Of a DNA stretch of 64,000 bases, positions 9,724 to 20,874 are shown one piece after another (the stretch's first letter is position 1; each line of letters opens with the position of its first letter). Under the pieces are notes generated by a model. The model worked only from the letters and a program-made list of their open reading frames with translations. It was not told the origin of the DNA and searched no databases. This stretch comes from Sesamum alatum. Its lineage: Eukaryota > Streptophyta > Magnoliopsida > Lamiales > Pedaliaceae. The DNA lies in NCBI GenBank assembly GCA_034509735.1, contig JACGWO010000002.1, forward strand, positions 24,971,636 to 25,035,635. The letters are read 5' to 3'. Both the position numbers and the translations under genes were made by a program.

Positions 9724-11928
9724 GTACGATTGTGTTGAGTATTAGGCATGTATCCGGACATACGATTGATTACGAAGGTTGACCAAGCCCTCGATATGGC
9801 AAGGATAAAAGGGAATATATGTCTAAATTTGTTTAAAAGAGTTTATCATTGTGCAAAGGTACAAAGCTGAGACCATGGCTCAAAACAGTGGTTTAGATGT
9901 AGTACTAGTGCATTTTTATATTGAATAAGATGGAGTCCTAATCAAATAATCGAACAGTGGCTTTAATCTTGGTTATTAGAGTCAATACGAATATATTTAT
10001 AGCCAAAAATGAGTCATCTATCAGTCAATAATAAGGATTGAAAGCATAAGGTGTTTCCTACGATTGTGCTGAGTATTAGGCATGTATCCGGACGTACGAT
10101 TGATTATGAAGGTTCTCCAAGCCCTCGGTATGGCAAAGATAAAAGTGCATTAGTGTCTAAACTTGTTTAAAGGAGTTTGTCGTTGCGCAAAAGTACAAAG
10201 CTGAGTCCATGGCTCGAAAGAGTGTTTTAGATGTAGTGCTAGTGCATTTTTATGTTGAATAAGATGGCGTCTTAGTCGTATAATCGAAGAGTGACTTTAA
10301 TATTGATTGTTAGAGTCAATACAAAATTTATTTATAGCTAGAAATGAGTCATCTATTAGTCAATGATAAGGACTGATAACACAAGGTGTTTCCTACGATT
10401 GTGTTGAGGATTAGGCATGTATCCGGACGTACGATTGATTATGAAGGTTCTCCAAGCCCTCGATATGGCAAAGATAAAAGTGCATTACTGTATCGACTTG
10501 TTTAAAGGAGTTTGTTGTTGCGCAAAGGTACAAAGCTGAGTCCATGGCTCGAAAGAGTGTTCTAGATGTAGTCCTAGTGCATTTTTATGTTGAATAAGAT
10601 GGAGTCCTAGTCGTATAATCGAAGAGTGGCTTTAATATTGATTATTAGAGTCAATACGAATACATTTATAGCTAGAATGAGTCATCTATCAGTCAATGAT
10701 AAGGACTGAAAACACAAGGTGTTTCCTACGATTGTGTTGAGTATTAGGCATGTATCCGGACGTACGATTGATTATGAAGGTTCTCCAAGCCCTCGATATG
10801 GCAAAGATAAAAGTGCATTAGTGTCTAAATTGGTTTAAATGCGTTTGTCTTTGCGCAAAGGTACAAAGATGAGTACATGGCTCAAAAGAGTGTTCTAGAT
10901 GTAGTCCTAGTGCGTTTTACTGTTGAATGACATGGAGGCCTAGTCTTATAATCGAAGAGTGGCTTTAATATTGATTATTAGAGTCAATTCGAATATATTT
11001 ATAGGAAGAAATGAGTCACCTATCAGTCAATGATAAGGACTGAAAACACAAGGTGTTTCCTACGATTGTGGTGGGTATTAGGCATGTATCCGGACGTACG
11101 ATTGATTATGAAAGTTGTCCAAGCCCTCGATATGGCATAGATAAAAGTGAATTAGTGTCTAAACATGTTTAAAGTAGTTTGTCGTTGCGCAAAGGTACAA
11201 AGCTGAGTCCATGGCTCGAAAGAGTGTTCTAGATGTAGTCCCAGTGCATTTTTATGTTGAATAAGATGGCATCCTAGTCGTATAATCGATGAGTGGCTTT
11301 AATATTGATTATTAGAGTCAATAGGAATATATTTATAGCCAGAAATGAGTCATCTATCAGTCAAAAATAAGGACTAAAAATACAAGGTGTTTCCTACGAT
11401 TGTGTTGAGTATTAGGCATGTATCCGGACGTACGATTGATTACGAAGGTTGACCAAGCCCTCGATATGGAAAAGATAAAAGGGAATAAGTGTCTAAATTT
11501 GTTTAAAAGAGTTTGTGATTGTGCAATGGTATAAAGCTGAGTCCATGGCTCAAAAGAGTGTTCTAGATGTAGTCCTAGTGCATTTTTATGTTGAATAAGA
11601 TTGAGTCCTAGTCGTATAATCGAAGAGTGTCTTTAATATTGATTATTGAGGCAATAGGAATATATTTATAGTCAGAATGAGTCATCTATCAGTCAATGAT
11701 AAGGACTGAAAACACAAGGTGTTTCGTACAATTGTGTTGAGTATTAGGCATGTATCCGGACGTACGATTGATTATGAAGGTTCTCCAAGCCCTCGATACG
11801 GTAAAGATAAACGTGCATTAGTGTCTAAATTTGTTTAGAGGACTTTGTCTTTGTGCAAAGGTACAAAGATGAGTCCGTGGCATAAAAGAGTGTTCTGGAT
11901 GTGGTCCTAGTGCATTTTAACGTTGAAT
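9724..11928 (+). repeat. 334-bp satellite array, plus orientation, ~6.6 monomers
   Basis: Monomers are marked by GTGTTTCCTACGATTGTG at 10051, 10386, 10719, 11053, 11387 and 11719, giving spacings of 332-335 bp. Two sequence types alternate irregularly: one with GACCAAGCCCTCG and AAAGGGAATAAG (near 9775 and 11450, five monomers apart) and one with CTCCAAGCCCTCG and AAAGTGCATTAG. There is no gene here; short frames recur because the same monomer recurs. The right end carries the TGAAT target duplication (11924-11928) of the solo LTR that follows. Confidence 0.95.
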
Positions 11929-12265
11929 TGTTAGAATAGGTGACCAGAAAGCCAATAGGTTTGGCGATTTGTAACCTATCTGACAACTTGATATAAATAT
12001 AATATTATTATGTGATGAATAAAATGAGTATTTGTCACTTCTGGTGTTTACTTTGTTGCGCTCATTTCACATTTGTTAAAAACGGTGTTTGACTTATATC
12101 GAAACAAAGCCCACAGACCATGGTTAACAACTCGTGCAGTTGGGCCACGCATTGGATGGTGGTCATGAAACCAACTGATTAAGAGTTGGGTCTGAAACGT
12201 TCCAAGTCAAGGACCTCGAGACAGGGCATCGAGAGTCCTATTGAGACTTGCGTCAAGAGTCGTGT

Positions 12266-13463
12266 TCATTGGATGAGTGCCGTGTTTCATCGGCGATAGG
12301 CGTGGGACGCCTACACGATCTTGATGGGTTGGTCGACTGGGGTCGAGGCGACTGGACTGACTCGCGGGGATCATCATATGGAAGTCTTGGAGGCTTGGTC
12401 GGTATGATTGGTTTTCCCCGGTTCCGATAGTACGGGAGTAATCCTCAGACTTGAGGGATCATGGTAGTCGCGTGCACATGACGGCTGTATCTTGGATCTG
12501 GTGAGAGGTGATCGTTGTGTAAGATGATCACATAAGCCTTGTCCAGTGCAGTCGGAATGTGTAGCGAGGACGATGGATTCCAAGAAGAGGATCCGTCCCC
12601 TATCAGTATGTGACAGAGGTATCTCCTATGCACTCGGAGACACGTTCATGCTGTTTGAAGCTGTGGCTACAATGGTTGGTCGAACAGGGAATGGTTTCCT
12701 GTGTCAACACAATGAAGCATACGTGGTCTCGAGTATTAAGCATAGATGCCTAGTCAAGGATGGGAACCGACGCCCAATTCCATACCCTAGACTAAGTCCG
12801 GGAGACGGTAGACGGAAGGATCGTACCTGTACGAAATCGGCGCCTAAATGTTCACGCCAATTCACCTAGCCTCTAGTGCCATGGACCGTTGCTAGACGGT
12901 CATCCATGGTAACGGGCCCTTGTGGGACACGGACTCAAGTCTGCCTAAGGGTGAACCTAAAGGGTCACACATAAATCACTGAGAAGGTTGAGAGATCGAC
13001 TTGGAGTCAATCTCGAAGGATAAATAAGTAATTGGATTACTTAAGGGAAAGTCCATTGGATGGACGGGCCGATATTGTATCGGGCCTTCATTTAATCGGT
13101 AAATTAGATTTTCGATTAAATATGGAAAGTTGAGACGTTGAGACGTTGGATCTTTTAATTGGATTAAAAGATCAACAGGAATAATTTAAATGGACATTAA
13201 ATTGGATTTAATATTGGGTTCGTCGTAATTGGATTACGATAAAACCCGGTCCGCTAAATTTTACCCGAGAGGAGAAATAATTCGTATTTTGGAATAGGAA
13301 GAAGTTGGACTTCTTTCCTTAATTAAACATGGCCGAGATGTTCCCTTGGAGGAAGCAAAATCAGCTATGTTTCATGCCAGGTGGTATGTTGACTTATCTC
13401 TTTTAGAAAGAGACAAATCAACTCCAATCAAGCTCTTCCCTTTTGGTATGATTTGATCATACC
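12266..13463 (+). promoter_or_regulatory. U3 hairpin array of family-B LTR
   Basis: At least ten short inverted repeats with a three-base centre lie in this part of U3. Positions and left arms: 12266-12276 tcat; 12382-12396 aagtct (one wobble); 12684-12702 acagggaa (one wobble); 12992-13014 gagatcgact (one mismatch); 13025-13043 taagtaat; 13051-13065 gtccat; 13149-13173 gatcttttaat; 13196-13212 attaaat; 13223-13239 tcgtaat; 13298-13316 gaagaagt (one wobble). All have centre TGG. Then follow 13388-13422 (gttgactta..., longer loop) and 13445-13463 (ggtatgat, centre TTG). The role is unknown; candidates are protein-binding palindromes or cruciforms. The same array is present in every family-B LTR here and, with changed arms, in family A. 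Confidence 0.6.
12546..12869 (+). other. 107-codon open frame in family-B LTR (copy 2)
   Basis: This is the same frame as at 2684-3007, starting MQSECVARTMDSKKRIRP, with identical length and stop. It lies in U3, upstream of the TA-rich core promoter. There is no recognisable domain. The frame overlaps the U3 hairpin at 12684-12702, so constraint on structure could mimic constraint on protein. Confidence 0.3.
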
Positions 13464-13564
13464 ATAAATTTTGGTAGGGTTGATTGAAGAATTGATGGTG
13501 ATTGATTGGAATGAATCTAGACATCCTTGGATGAACCTAGACACATTCCAATAATCACATTAAT

Positions 13565-13579
13565 TATGTATATATATTA
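13565..13579 (+). promoter_or_regulatory. TA-rich core promoter of family-B LTR
   Basis: TATGTATATATATTA lies about 30-50 bp upstream of a conserved CATCTTTTTCTAGGAAAAAG segment. It occupies the same position as the TATA box of the family A LTR. This marks the probable U3/R boundary of family B. Confidence 0.5.
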
Positions 13580-13745
13580 GAATATACAACACCAAGCATA
13601 AGTGATTCATTATTCATCTTTTTCTAGGAAAAAGGGAAGACAAAAATCGGATATCCTCTCTCCTCTCTCTCAACTCTCGGCTTCTCTCCCTCTCTTACAC
13701 TTGTGTTCTTCACTTGATTTTGAATCAAGAAGAAGAACAAAGTAA

Positions 13746-13785
13746 GTTTAAGAGAGCAGTAATTCATAGTGTTCTTCTCTTAAAC
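13746..13785 (+). other. Predicted leader RNA hairpin in family-B R/U5
   Basis: The arms GTTTAAGAGA and TCTCTTAAAC are perfect reverse complements and enclose a second inverted repeat of the type acacta...tagtgt (one base changed in this copy). The segment is downstream of the core promoter, so it would form in element RNA. The same stem is in C, D and the truncated copy at 3775-3815. Confidence 0.45.
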
Positions 13786-14163
13786 CGATTCCTTCTTAAA
13801 CCCGTTCTTTTCTAGCAAGAAGAACGTGTGTTTCTTCCGGTGTGGTGTGGATCACCTTTGGAGAATCCATACGTTTGGATTTTGTGAGCATTCCGGAGAA
13901 GGAACAACGCAATAGCTGGGAGCATACACTAAACAATGGAAGGTAACGGTCTCCTTACGCTTTGATTGATTTATAATATATCTCTATGCCCTATGTGTTT
14001 AAATATATGTTTCCAATATTTACATATCCTACATCGAACGCCCGGTTGAGCACTCAAGGGTACACCCCCTAGGATTCATTTATTTAAATTTAATTTAAAT
14101 TTACGCACTTTTCTCGCTTTCTCGCTTCCGCTCGCGCTCCCGGGTGGATCCGTTTGTCCTTCA

Positions 14164-16983
14164 TGAATAACATGGAGTCCTACTCTTATAATCACAGAGT
14201 GGCTTTAATATTGATTATTAGAGTCAATACGAATATATTTATAGTCAAAAATGAGTCATCTATCAGTCAATAACAAGGACTGAAAACACAAGGTGTTTCC
14301 TACGATTGTGTTGAGTATTAGGCATGTATCCGGACGTACGATTGATTACGAAGGTTGATCAAGCCCTCGATATGGCAAAGATAAAAGGGAATAAGTGTCT
14401 AAATTTGTTTAAAAGAGTTTATCGTTGTCCAAAGGCACAAAGCTGAGTCCATGACTCAAAATAGTGTTTTAGATGTAGTACTAGTGCATTTTTATGATGA
14501 ATAAGATGGAGCCTAATCTTATAATCGAAGAGTGGCTTTAATATTTGTTATTAGAGTCAATATGAATATATTTTTACCAAAAAATGAGTCATCTATCAGT
14601 CAATAATAAGGACTAAAAGCACAAGGTGTTTCCTACGATTGTGTTGAGTATTAGGCATATATCCGGACGTACGATTCATTATGAAGGTTTTCCAAGCCCT
14701 CGATATGACAAAGATAAAAGTCCATTAGTGTCTAAACTTGTTTAAAGGAGTTTGTCATTGCTCAAAAGTACAAAACTGAGTCCATGGCTCGAAAAGGTGT
14801 TCTATATGTAGTCCTAGTGCATTTTTATGTTGAATAAGATGGCGTCCTAGTCGTATAATCAAAGAGTGACTTTATTATTGATTGTTAGAGTCAATATAAA
14901 TTTATTTATAGCCAAAAATGAGTCATCTATTAGTCAATGATAAGGACTGATAACACTAGGTGTTTCCGACGATTGTGTTGAGTATTAGGCATGTATCCGG
15001 ACGTACGATTGATTATGAAGGTTCTCCAAGCCCTCGATATGGCAAAGATAAAAGTGCATTAGTGTCTAAATTTGTTTAAATGAGTTTGTCTTTGCGCAAA
15101 GGAACAAAGATGAGTCCATAGCTCAAAAGAGTGTTCTAGATGTAGTCCCAGTGCATTTTACTGTTGAATAACATGGAGGCCTAGTCTGATAATCGAAGAG
15201 TGGCTTTAATATTGATTATTAGAGTCAATACGAATATATTTATAGCCAGAAATGAGTCACCTATCAGTCAATGATAAGGACTGAAAACACATGGTGTTTC
15301 CTACAATTGTGCTGAGTATTAAGCATGTATCCGGACGTACGATTGATTAGGAAGGTTGACCAAGCCCTCGATATGGCAAAAATAAAGTGCCTAAATTTAT
15401 TTGAAGGAGTTTGTCGTTGTGCAAAGGTACAAAGGTGAGTCTATGGCTCAAAAGAGTGTTTAGATGTAGTACTAGTGCATTTTTATGTTGAATAAGATGG
15501 AGTCCTAGTCATATGATCGAAGGGTCGCTTTAATATAGATGATTAGAGTCAATATGAATATATTTATAGCCAAAAATGAGTCATCTATCAGTCAATAATA
15601 AGGACTGAAAGCACAAGGTGTTTCCTACGATTGTGCTGAGTATTAGGCATGTATCCGGATGTACGATTGATTGTGAAGGTTATCCAAGCCCTCGATATGG
15701 TAATGATAAAAGTGCATTAGTATCTAAACTTGTTTAAAGTAGTTTGTCATTGCGCAAAGGTACAAAGCTGAGTTCATGGCTCGAAAGAGTGTTCTAGATG
15801 TAGTCCTAGTGTATTTTTATGTTGAGTAAGATGGCATCCTAGTCATATAATCGAACAGTGGCTTTAATATTGATTATTAGAGTCAATACGAGTATATTTA
15901 TAGCCAAAATGAGTCGTCTATCTGTCAATGATAAGGACTGATAACACAAGGTGTTTCCTATGATTGTGTTGAGTATTAGGCATGTATCCGGATGTACAAT
16001 TTATTATGAACGTTCTCCAAGCCCTCGATATGGCAAAGATAAAAGTGCATTAGTGTCTAAATTTGTTTCAAGGAATTTGTCGTAGCGCAAAGGTACAAAG
16101 TTGAGTCCATGGCTCAAAAGAGTGTTCTAGATGTAGTCCTAGTGCATTTTTATGTTGCATAAGATTGAGTCCTAGTCGTATAATCGAACAGTGGCTTTAA
16201 TATTGATTATTAGAGTCAATACGAATATATTTATAGCCAGAATAAGTCATCTATCAGCCAATGATAAGGACTGAAAACACAAGGTGTTTCCTACAATTGT
16301 GTTGACTATTAGGCATGTGTCCGGATGTACGAATTATTATAAAGGTTCTCCAAGTCCTCGATACGGCAATCATAAAAGTGCATTAGTGTCTAAATTTGTT
16401 GAAAGGAGTTTGTCATTGCGGAAAGGTAAAAAGATGAGTCCATGGCAGAAAAGAGTATTTTAGATGTAATCCTAGTGCATTTTAATGTTGAATAACATGG
16501 AGTCCTAGTCTTATAATTGAAAAATGGCTTCAATATTGATTATTAGAGTCAATATGAATATATTTATAGCCAGAAATGAGTTATCTATCAGTCAATGACA
16601 AGGACTAAAAACACAATGTGTTTCGTACGAATGGGTTGAGCATTAAGCATGTATCTGGACGTACGATTGATTACGAAGGTTGACTAAGCCCTCGATATTG
16701 CAAAGATAAAAGGGAATAATTGTCTAAATTTGTTTAAAAGAGTTTATCGTTGTGCAAAGGTACAAGTCTGAGTCCATGGCTCAAAACAGTGTTTTAGATG
16801 TAGTACTAGTGCATTTTTATGTTGAATAAGATGGAGTGCTAATCAAATAATCGAAGAGTGGCTTTAATATTGGTTATTAGAGTCAATACGAATATATTTA
16901 TAGCTAAAAATGAGTCATCTATCAGTCAATAATAAGGACTGAAAGCACAAGGTATTTCCTACGATTGTGTTGAGTATTAAGCA
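14164..16983 (+). repeat. 334-bp satellite array, plus orientation, ~8.4 monomers
   Basis: Satellite monomers continue in the same phase and orientation after the solo LTR: the TGAAT at 14164 is the second copy of the target duplication. GACCAAGCCC-type monomers are near 14355, 15350 and 16680, among CTCCAAGCCC-type monomers. There is no coding region. The end carries AAGCA (16979-16983), the target duplication of solo LTR E1. Confidence 0.95.
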
Positions 16984-17469
16984 TGAAAGATTGTGGATCG
17001 TCCCGGGAAATAGCACGAATACGGAAGCGCGGTATAAAATTAAATATAAAAATTAAAACATGCTTTTAATTAAATAAAAGAACACGTTCAAGGGGTGTAC
17101 CCTTGAAGTTCCCGGACGTTCGGTGTATCTCACGAATTAAAAGCATAAAAGGAATCATGGAGGCCATAGGATTAAAAATATAGAGAAACGAAAATTTAAA
17201 CCGGAACCTACCGATTGTCGTTTTCGTCTTCTAACCGCTACTCGCGTTGTTCCCCGATTTGTTCCAAATCTCACAATCCACCCACGTATCTTGCACGTCG
17301 TGCTAGCGAACGAACAAATATTTTGGAGAGGATGAATTAATCACACGCTATTAATTAACGGTATTAATTCTCCTAAGTTCGATTGTTCCAAGAACAAAAG
17401 AACAAGAAAAGTATTTTCTTGTGAGAGAGAGAGATAGGGCGGACGAGAGGGAGAGAGGGAGTGTCGAGT

Positions 17470-17491
17470 GGTGTGTGTGTGTGTGTGTGTT
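17470..17491. repeat. (GT)n microsatellite in solo LTR E1
   Basis: About eleven GT units lie in the part of the LTR downstream of its TATA box. Solo LTR E2 has a shorter, interrupted version near 39454-39470. Confidence 0.9.
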
Positions 17492-17528
17492 GGAATTTCA
17501 TCACTTCTCAAATAGTGAGGGGCTAGGA

Positions 17529-17538
17529 CTATATATAG
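17529..17538 (-). promoter_or_regulatory. TATA box of solo LTR E1
   Basis: On the minus strand the sequence is CTATATATAG, followed by the CTAGCCC segment. LTR E2 has CTATATAAAC at the same place (39509-39518). It is the likely core promoter of family E. Confidence 0.6.
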
Positions 17539-17583
17539 AGGAGGAGTTTAATCCTCTTCAAACTCCAATTCTTAGAAGACTAT

Positions 17584-17644
17584 TTTGACTAGGATTTTGA
17601 CCTAGTCAAAGTCCTAGTCAAAGTAGAATTTGACCTAGTCAAAT
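17584..17644 (-). promoter_or_regulatory. W-box (TTGAC) cluster upstream of LTR E1 TATA
   Basis: Six TTGAC[C/T] cores, three on each strand, fall within about 60 bp and form TTTGAC...GTCAAA palindromes. They lie about 45-105 bp upstream of the TATA box on the minus strand. TTGACY is the known binding core of plant WRKY transcription factors. The cluster is conserved in E2 (39564-39623). Stress or defence induction is an inference. Confidence 0.55.
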
Positions 17645-18931
17645 TGAATCCTAGCCATCCATCGCTCCTTTTAATCTCAACCATTAATTTAATATAATGG
17701 AATATTTAAAAGCTATTTAAATATTCCAAAGGACAATAAATAAATATAATAAATATAAATATTTATTCTAGGCCCATTAAATTAATTTTCTAATAAATCT
17801 AATTTATTAGCTTAATCCTTTTTATCTAATAAAAGGAATTAATTCTCTCCAAGAAAATAAAGGACTCGATTAAATCCAATTGAATCCTTCAATATTTAAT
17901 TCTAAATTAAATACTTAATGTGTGTAGATTGTGTGTGACTCTTTAGGTTCACCTTTCAGCTAGACTTGATCGGATTCCTAGAATCTGTCCGTTACCATGG
18001 GTGGCCATCTAGCAACGGTCCATGGCACTAGAGACTAGGTGAAAAATTCGGGGATGAACATTTAGGCTCTAACAGTACACTCGTCCTTCTGTCTACGGTC
18101 TCACCACTTAGGGTCTATGGCACGGAAAATGCAGGTACCCATTTTGGACCTAAGTGTCGGTCTGTCCTTACCAAACGCCGTAAGGGAAACCTTCCCTTCT
18201 GTTCAGTTACTGTGGTCACAGATTTTAGGGATAAGACACAGAGCATACGTGAGACTCAACTGTCAATGCCTTTTTGACAGGAGACAGATCCTTTTTTGGA
18301 AACTACTGTCACTCTGTACACCAGAGTTGTACTAGACATGGCTTATGACTACTCAAGTGCTTCTTGGCAATCTGTCACCATATCTAAGATACAGACCTGA
18401 TATACAGGTAAACTCAGCAGTTCCTCAAGTCAAAGGACTTGACCTGTACCGTTGGAATCGGGAACACACGTCATACCTAGCCGACCCTACTCAAGGTCCT
18501 TCGTAAGACGGTTCCCGCGAGTCACCTCAGTCAGTTGCTTCCTAGCAGTCTAACTCACTAACACTGCTTAGATAACCCTCGTCCCCCGTTGATGAAACAC
18601 AACAACAGATGCTTAGTGCAAGTCTCAAGGGGAATCTCGGTACCCATTTTCGAGATTCCTTGACTTGGAGATTTTCCAGACTGATTCGGGGGGACTGATT
18701 TCAAAGACCTACCTCCAAGCGTAGTCCCAGTCCCCGAAATATGTTTTCAGTCCGTGGGCTTTGTTTGTGTAGTGAACAGATATAAAATGCAGATAAAGTG
18801 AACACAAACAAAGTAATGCCAAATGAATTCACTTCTTTATTCATTAATAAATTTATCAAAACGCTGAAATTATCTAGACATAGGTTACATTTTGCCCGCC
18901 AAGATTGGCTATATCGTCACCTATTCTAACA

Positions 18932-20422
18932 AAGCATGTATCCGGACGTACGATTGATTATGAAGGTTCTCCAAGCCCTCGATATGGCAAAGATAAAGGT
19001 GCATTAGTGTCTAAACTTGTTTAAAGGAGTTTGTCGTTGCGCAAAAGTACAAAGTTGAGTCCATGGCTAAAAAGAGTGTTCTAGATGTAGTCCTAGTGCA
19101 TTTTTACGATGAACAAGATCGCGTCCTAGTCGTATAATTGAAGAGTGACTTTAATATTCATTTTTTGAGTCAATAAAAATTTATTTATAGCCAGAAATGA
19201 GTCATCTATCAGTCAATGATAAGGACTGATAGCACAAGGTGTTTCCTATGGTTGTATTGAGTATTAGGCATGTATCCGGATGTACAATTGATTACGAACG
19301 TTCTCCAAGCCCTCGATATGGCAAAGATAAAGGTGCATTAGTGTCTAAATTTGTTTAAAGGAATTTGTCATAGCGCAAAGGTACAAAGTTGAGTCCATGG
19401 CTCAAAAGAGTGTTCTAGATGTAGTCCTAGTGCGTTTTTAGGTGGCATAAGATTGAGTCCTAGTCGTATAATCGAAGAGTAGTTTTAATATTGATTATTA
19501 GAGTCAATACGAATATATTTATAGCCGGAATGAGTCATCTATCAACAAATGGTAAGGACTGAAAACACAAGGTGTTTCCTACAATTGTGTTGACTATTAG
19601 GCATGTATCCGGACGTACGGTTGATTATAAAGGTTCTCCAAGCCCTCGATACGGCAAAGATAAAAGTGCATTACTGTCTAAATTTGTTTAAAGGAGTTTG
19701 TTAGTGCGCAAACGTACAAAGATGACTCCATGGCACAAAAGAGTGTTTTAGATGTAGTCTTAGTGCATTTTAATGTTGAATAACATGGAGTCCTAGTCTT
19801 ATAATAAGGACTAAAAGCACAAGGTGTTTCCTACGATTGTGTTGAGTATTAAGAATGTATCCGGACGTACGATTGATTATGAAGGTTCTCCAAGCCCTCG
19901 ATATGGCAAAGGTAAAAGTGCATTAGTGTCTAAACTTGTTTAAAGGAGTTTGTCGTTGCACAAAAGTACAAAGCTGAGTCCATGGCTCAAAAGAGTGTTC
20001 TAGATGTAGTCCTAGTGCATTTTTATGATGAATAAGATGGCGTCCTAGTCGTATAATTGAAGAGTGACTTTAATATTGATTGTTGGAGTCAATACAAATT
20101 TATTTATAGCCAGAAATGAGTCATCTATCAGTCACTGATAAGGACTGATAGCACAAGGTGTTTCCTACGATTGTGTTGAGTATTAGGCATGTATCCGGAC
20201 GTACGATTGATTATAAAGGTTCTCCAAGCCCTCGATATGGCAAAAATAAAAGTGCATTAGTGTATCAACTTGTTTAAAGGTGTTTTTTGTTGCGCAAAGG
20301 TACAAAGTTGAGTCCAGTGCTCAAAAGAGTGTTCTAGATGTAGTCCTAGTGCATTTTTATGTTGAATAAGATGGAGTCCTAGTCGTTAATCGAAGAGTAG
20401 CTTAATATTGACTATTAGAGTA
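18932..20422 (+). repeat. 334-bp satellite array, plus orientation
   Basis: About 4.5 monomers resume after solo LTR E1 at the AAGCA target duplication. One monomer is shortened: near 19805 CTTATAAT joins directly to AAGGACTAAAAG, removing about 95 bp. There is no gene. The segment ends at an abrupt switch of orientation at about 20422. Confidence 0.93.
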
Positions 20423-20874
20423 TAAATGACTCATTTTTTTTGCTATAAATATATTCTTATTGACTCTAATAATCAATATTAAAGCCACTCTTCGATTATA
20501 CGACTAGGACTCCGTCTTATGCAACATAAAAATGCACTAGGACTACATCTAGAACACTCTTTCCAGCCATGGACTCAGCTTTGTTCCTTTGCGCAACGAC
20601 CTCCTTTAAACAAGTTTACATACTAATGCAGTTTTATCTTTGCCATATCGAGTGCTTGGAGAACCTTCATAATCAATCGTACGTCCGGATACATGTCTAA
20701 TACTTAACACAATTGTAGGAAACATCTTGTGCTTTCAGTCGTTATCATTGGCTGATAGATGTCTCATTTTTTGCTATAAATATATTCGTATTGACTGTAA
20801 TGATCAATATTAAAGCCACTCTTTCATTATATGATTAGGACTCCATCTTATTCAACATTAAAATGCACTAGTAC
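20423..20874 (-). repeat. Inverted satellite block, 452 bp
   Basis: About 1.35 monomers read on the minus strand between plus-strand arrays. The reverse complement carries the marker variants GATCA[T/C]TACAGTC, CAGCCAATGATAACGACTG and ACTGCATTAGTATGTAAAC. These variants are otherwise found in the trimer repeats at about 22.1-22.5, 23.1-23.5 and 34.8-35.1 kb, so the block is an inverted copy of a piece of that higher-order unit. The left junction makes an imperfect palindrome (AATATTGA...TCAATATT) with a loop of about 45 bases. Confidence 0.9.

Larger units (their letters stand above)
11929..14163 (+). mobile_element. Solo LTR, Copia family B, TSD TGAAT
   Basis: A complete LTR of 2235 bp runs from TGTTAGAATAGG to TCCTTCA and is flanked by the 5-bp duplication TGAAT at 11924-11928 and 14164-14168. 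No internal region is attached, so it is the result of LTR-LTR recombination. It is the best template for family B: U3 with an array of hairpins (12266-13463), the 107-codon frame (12546-12869), a TA-rich core promoter (13565-13579), and a transcribed hairpin region (13746-13785). Its LTR is closely related to those of elements C and D. Confidence 0.95.
16984..18931 (-). mobile_element. Solo LTR E1, Copia family E, TSD AAGCA
   Basis: This LTR of 1948 bp reads TGTTAGAATAGGTGACG... to ...CAATCTTTCA on the minus strand and is flanked by AAGCA at 16979-16983 and 18932-18936. It shares the first bases and several interior blocks with families A and B but is diverged and slightly shorter. It holds a TATA box (17529-17538), a cluster of six W-box cores just upstream (17584-17644), palindromes with CTA centres (for example around 17795-17815 and 17905-17925), and a (GT)n run at 17470-17491. 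A 72-codon plus-strand frame at 18117-18335 is antisense to the LTR and not supported as a gene. Confidence 0.95.

Noticed and set aside
18117..18335. Possible gene in solo LTR E1
   Set aside because: The frame is antisense to the LTR, and the matching position in E2 (40080-40334) gives a different length and ends.
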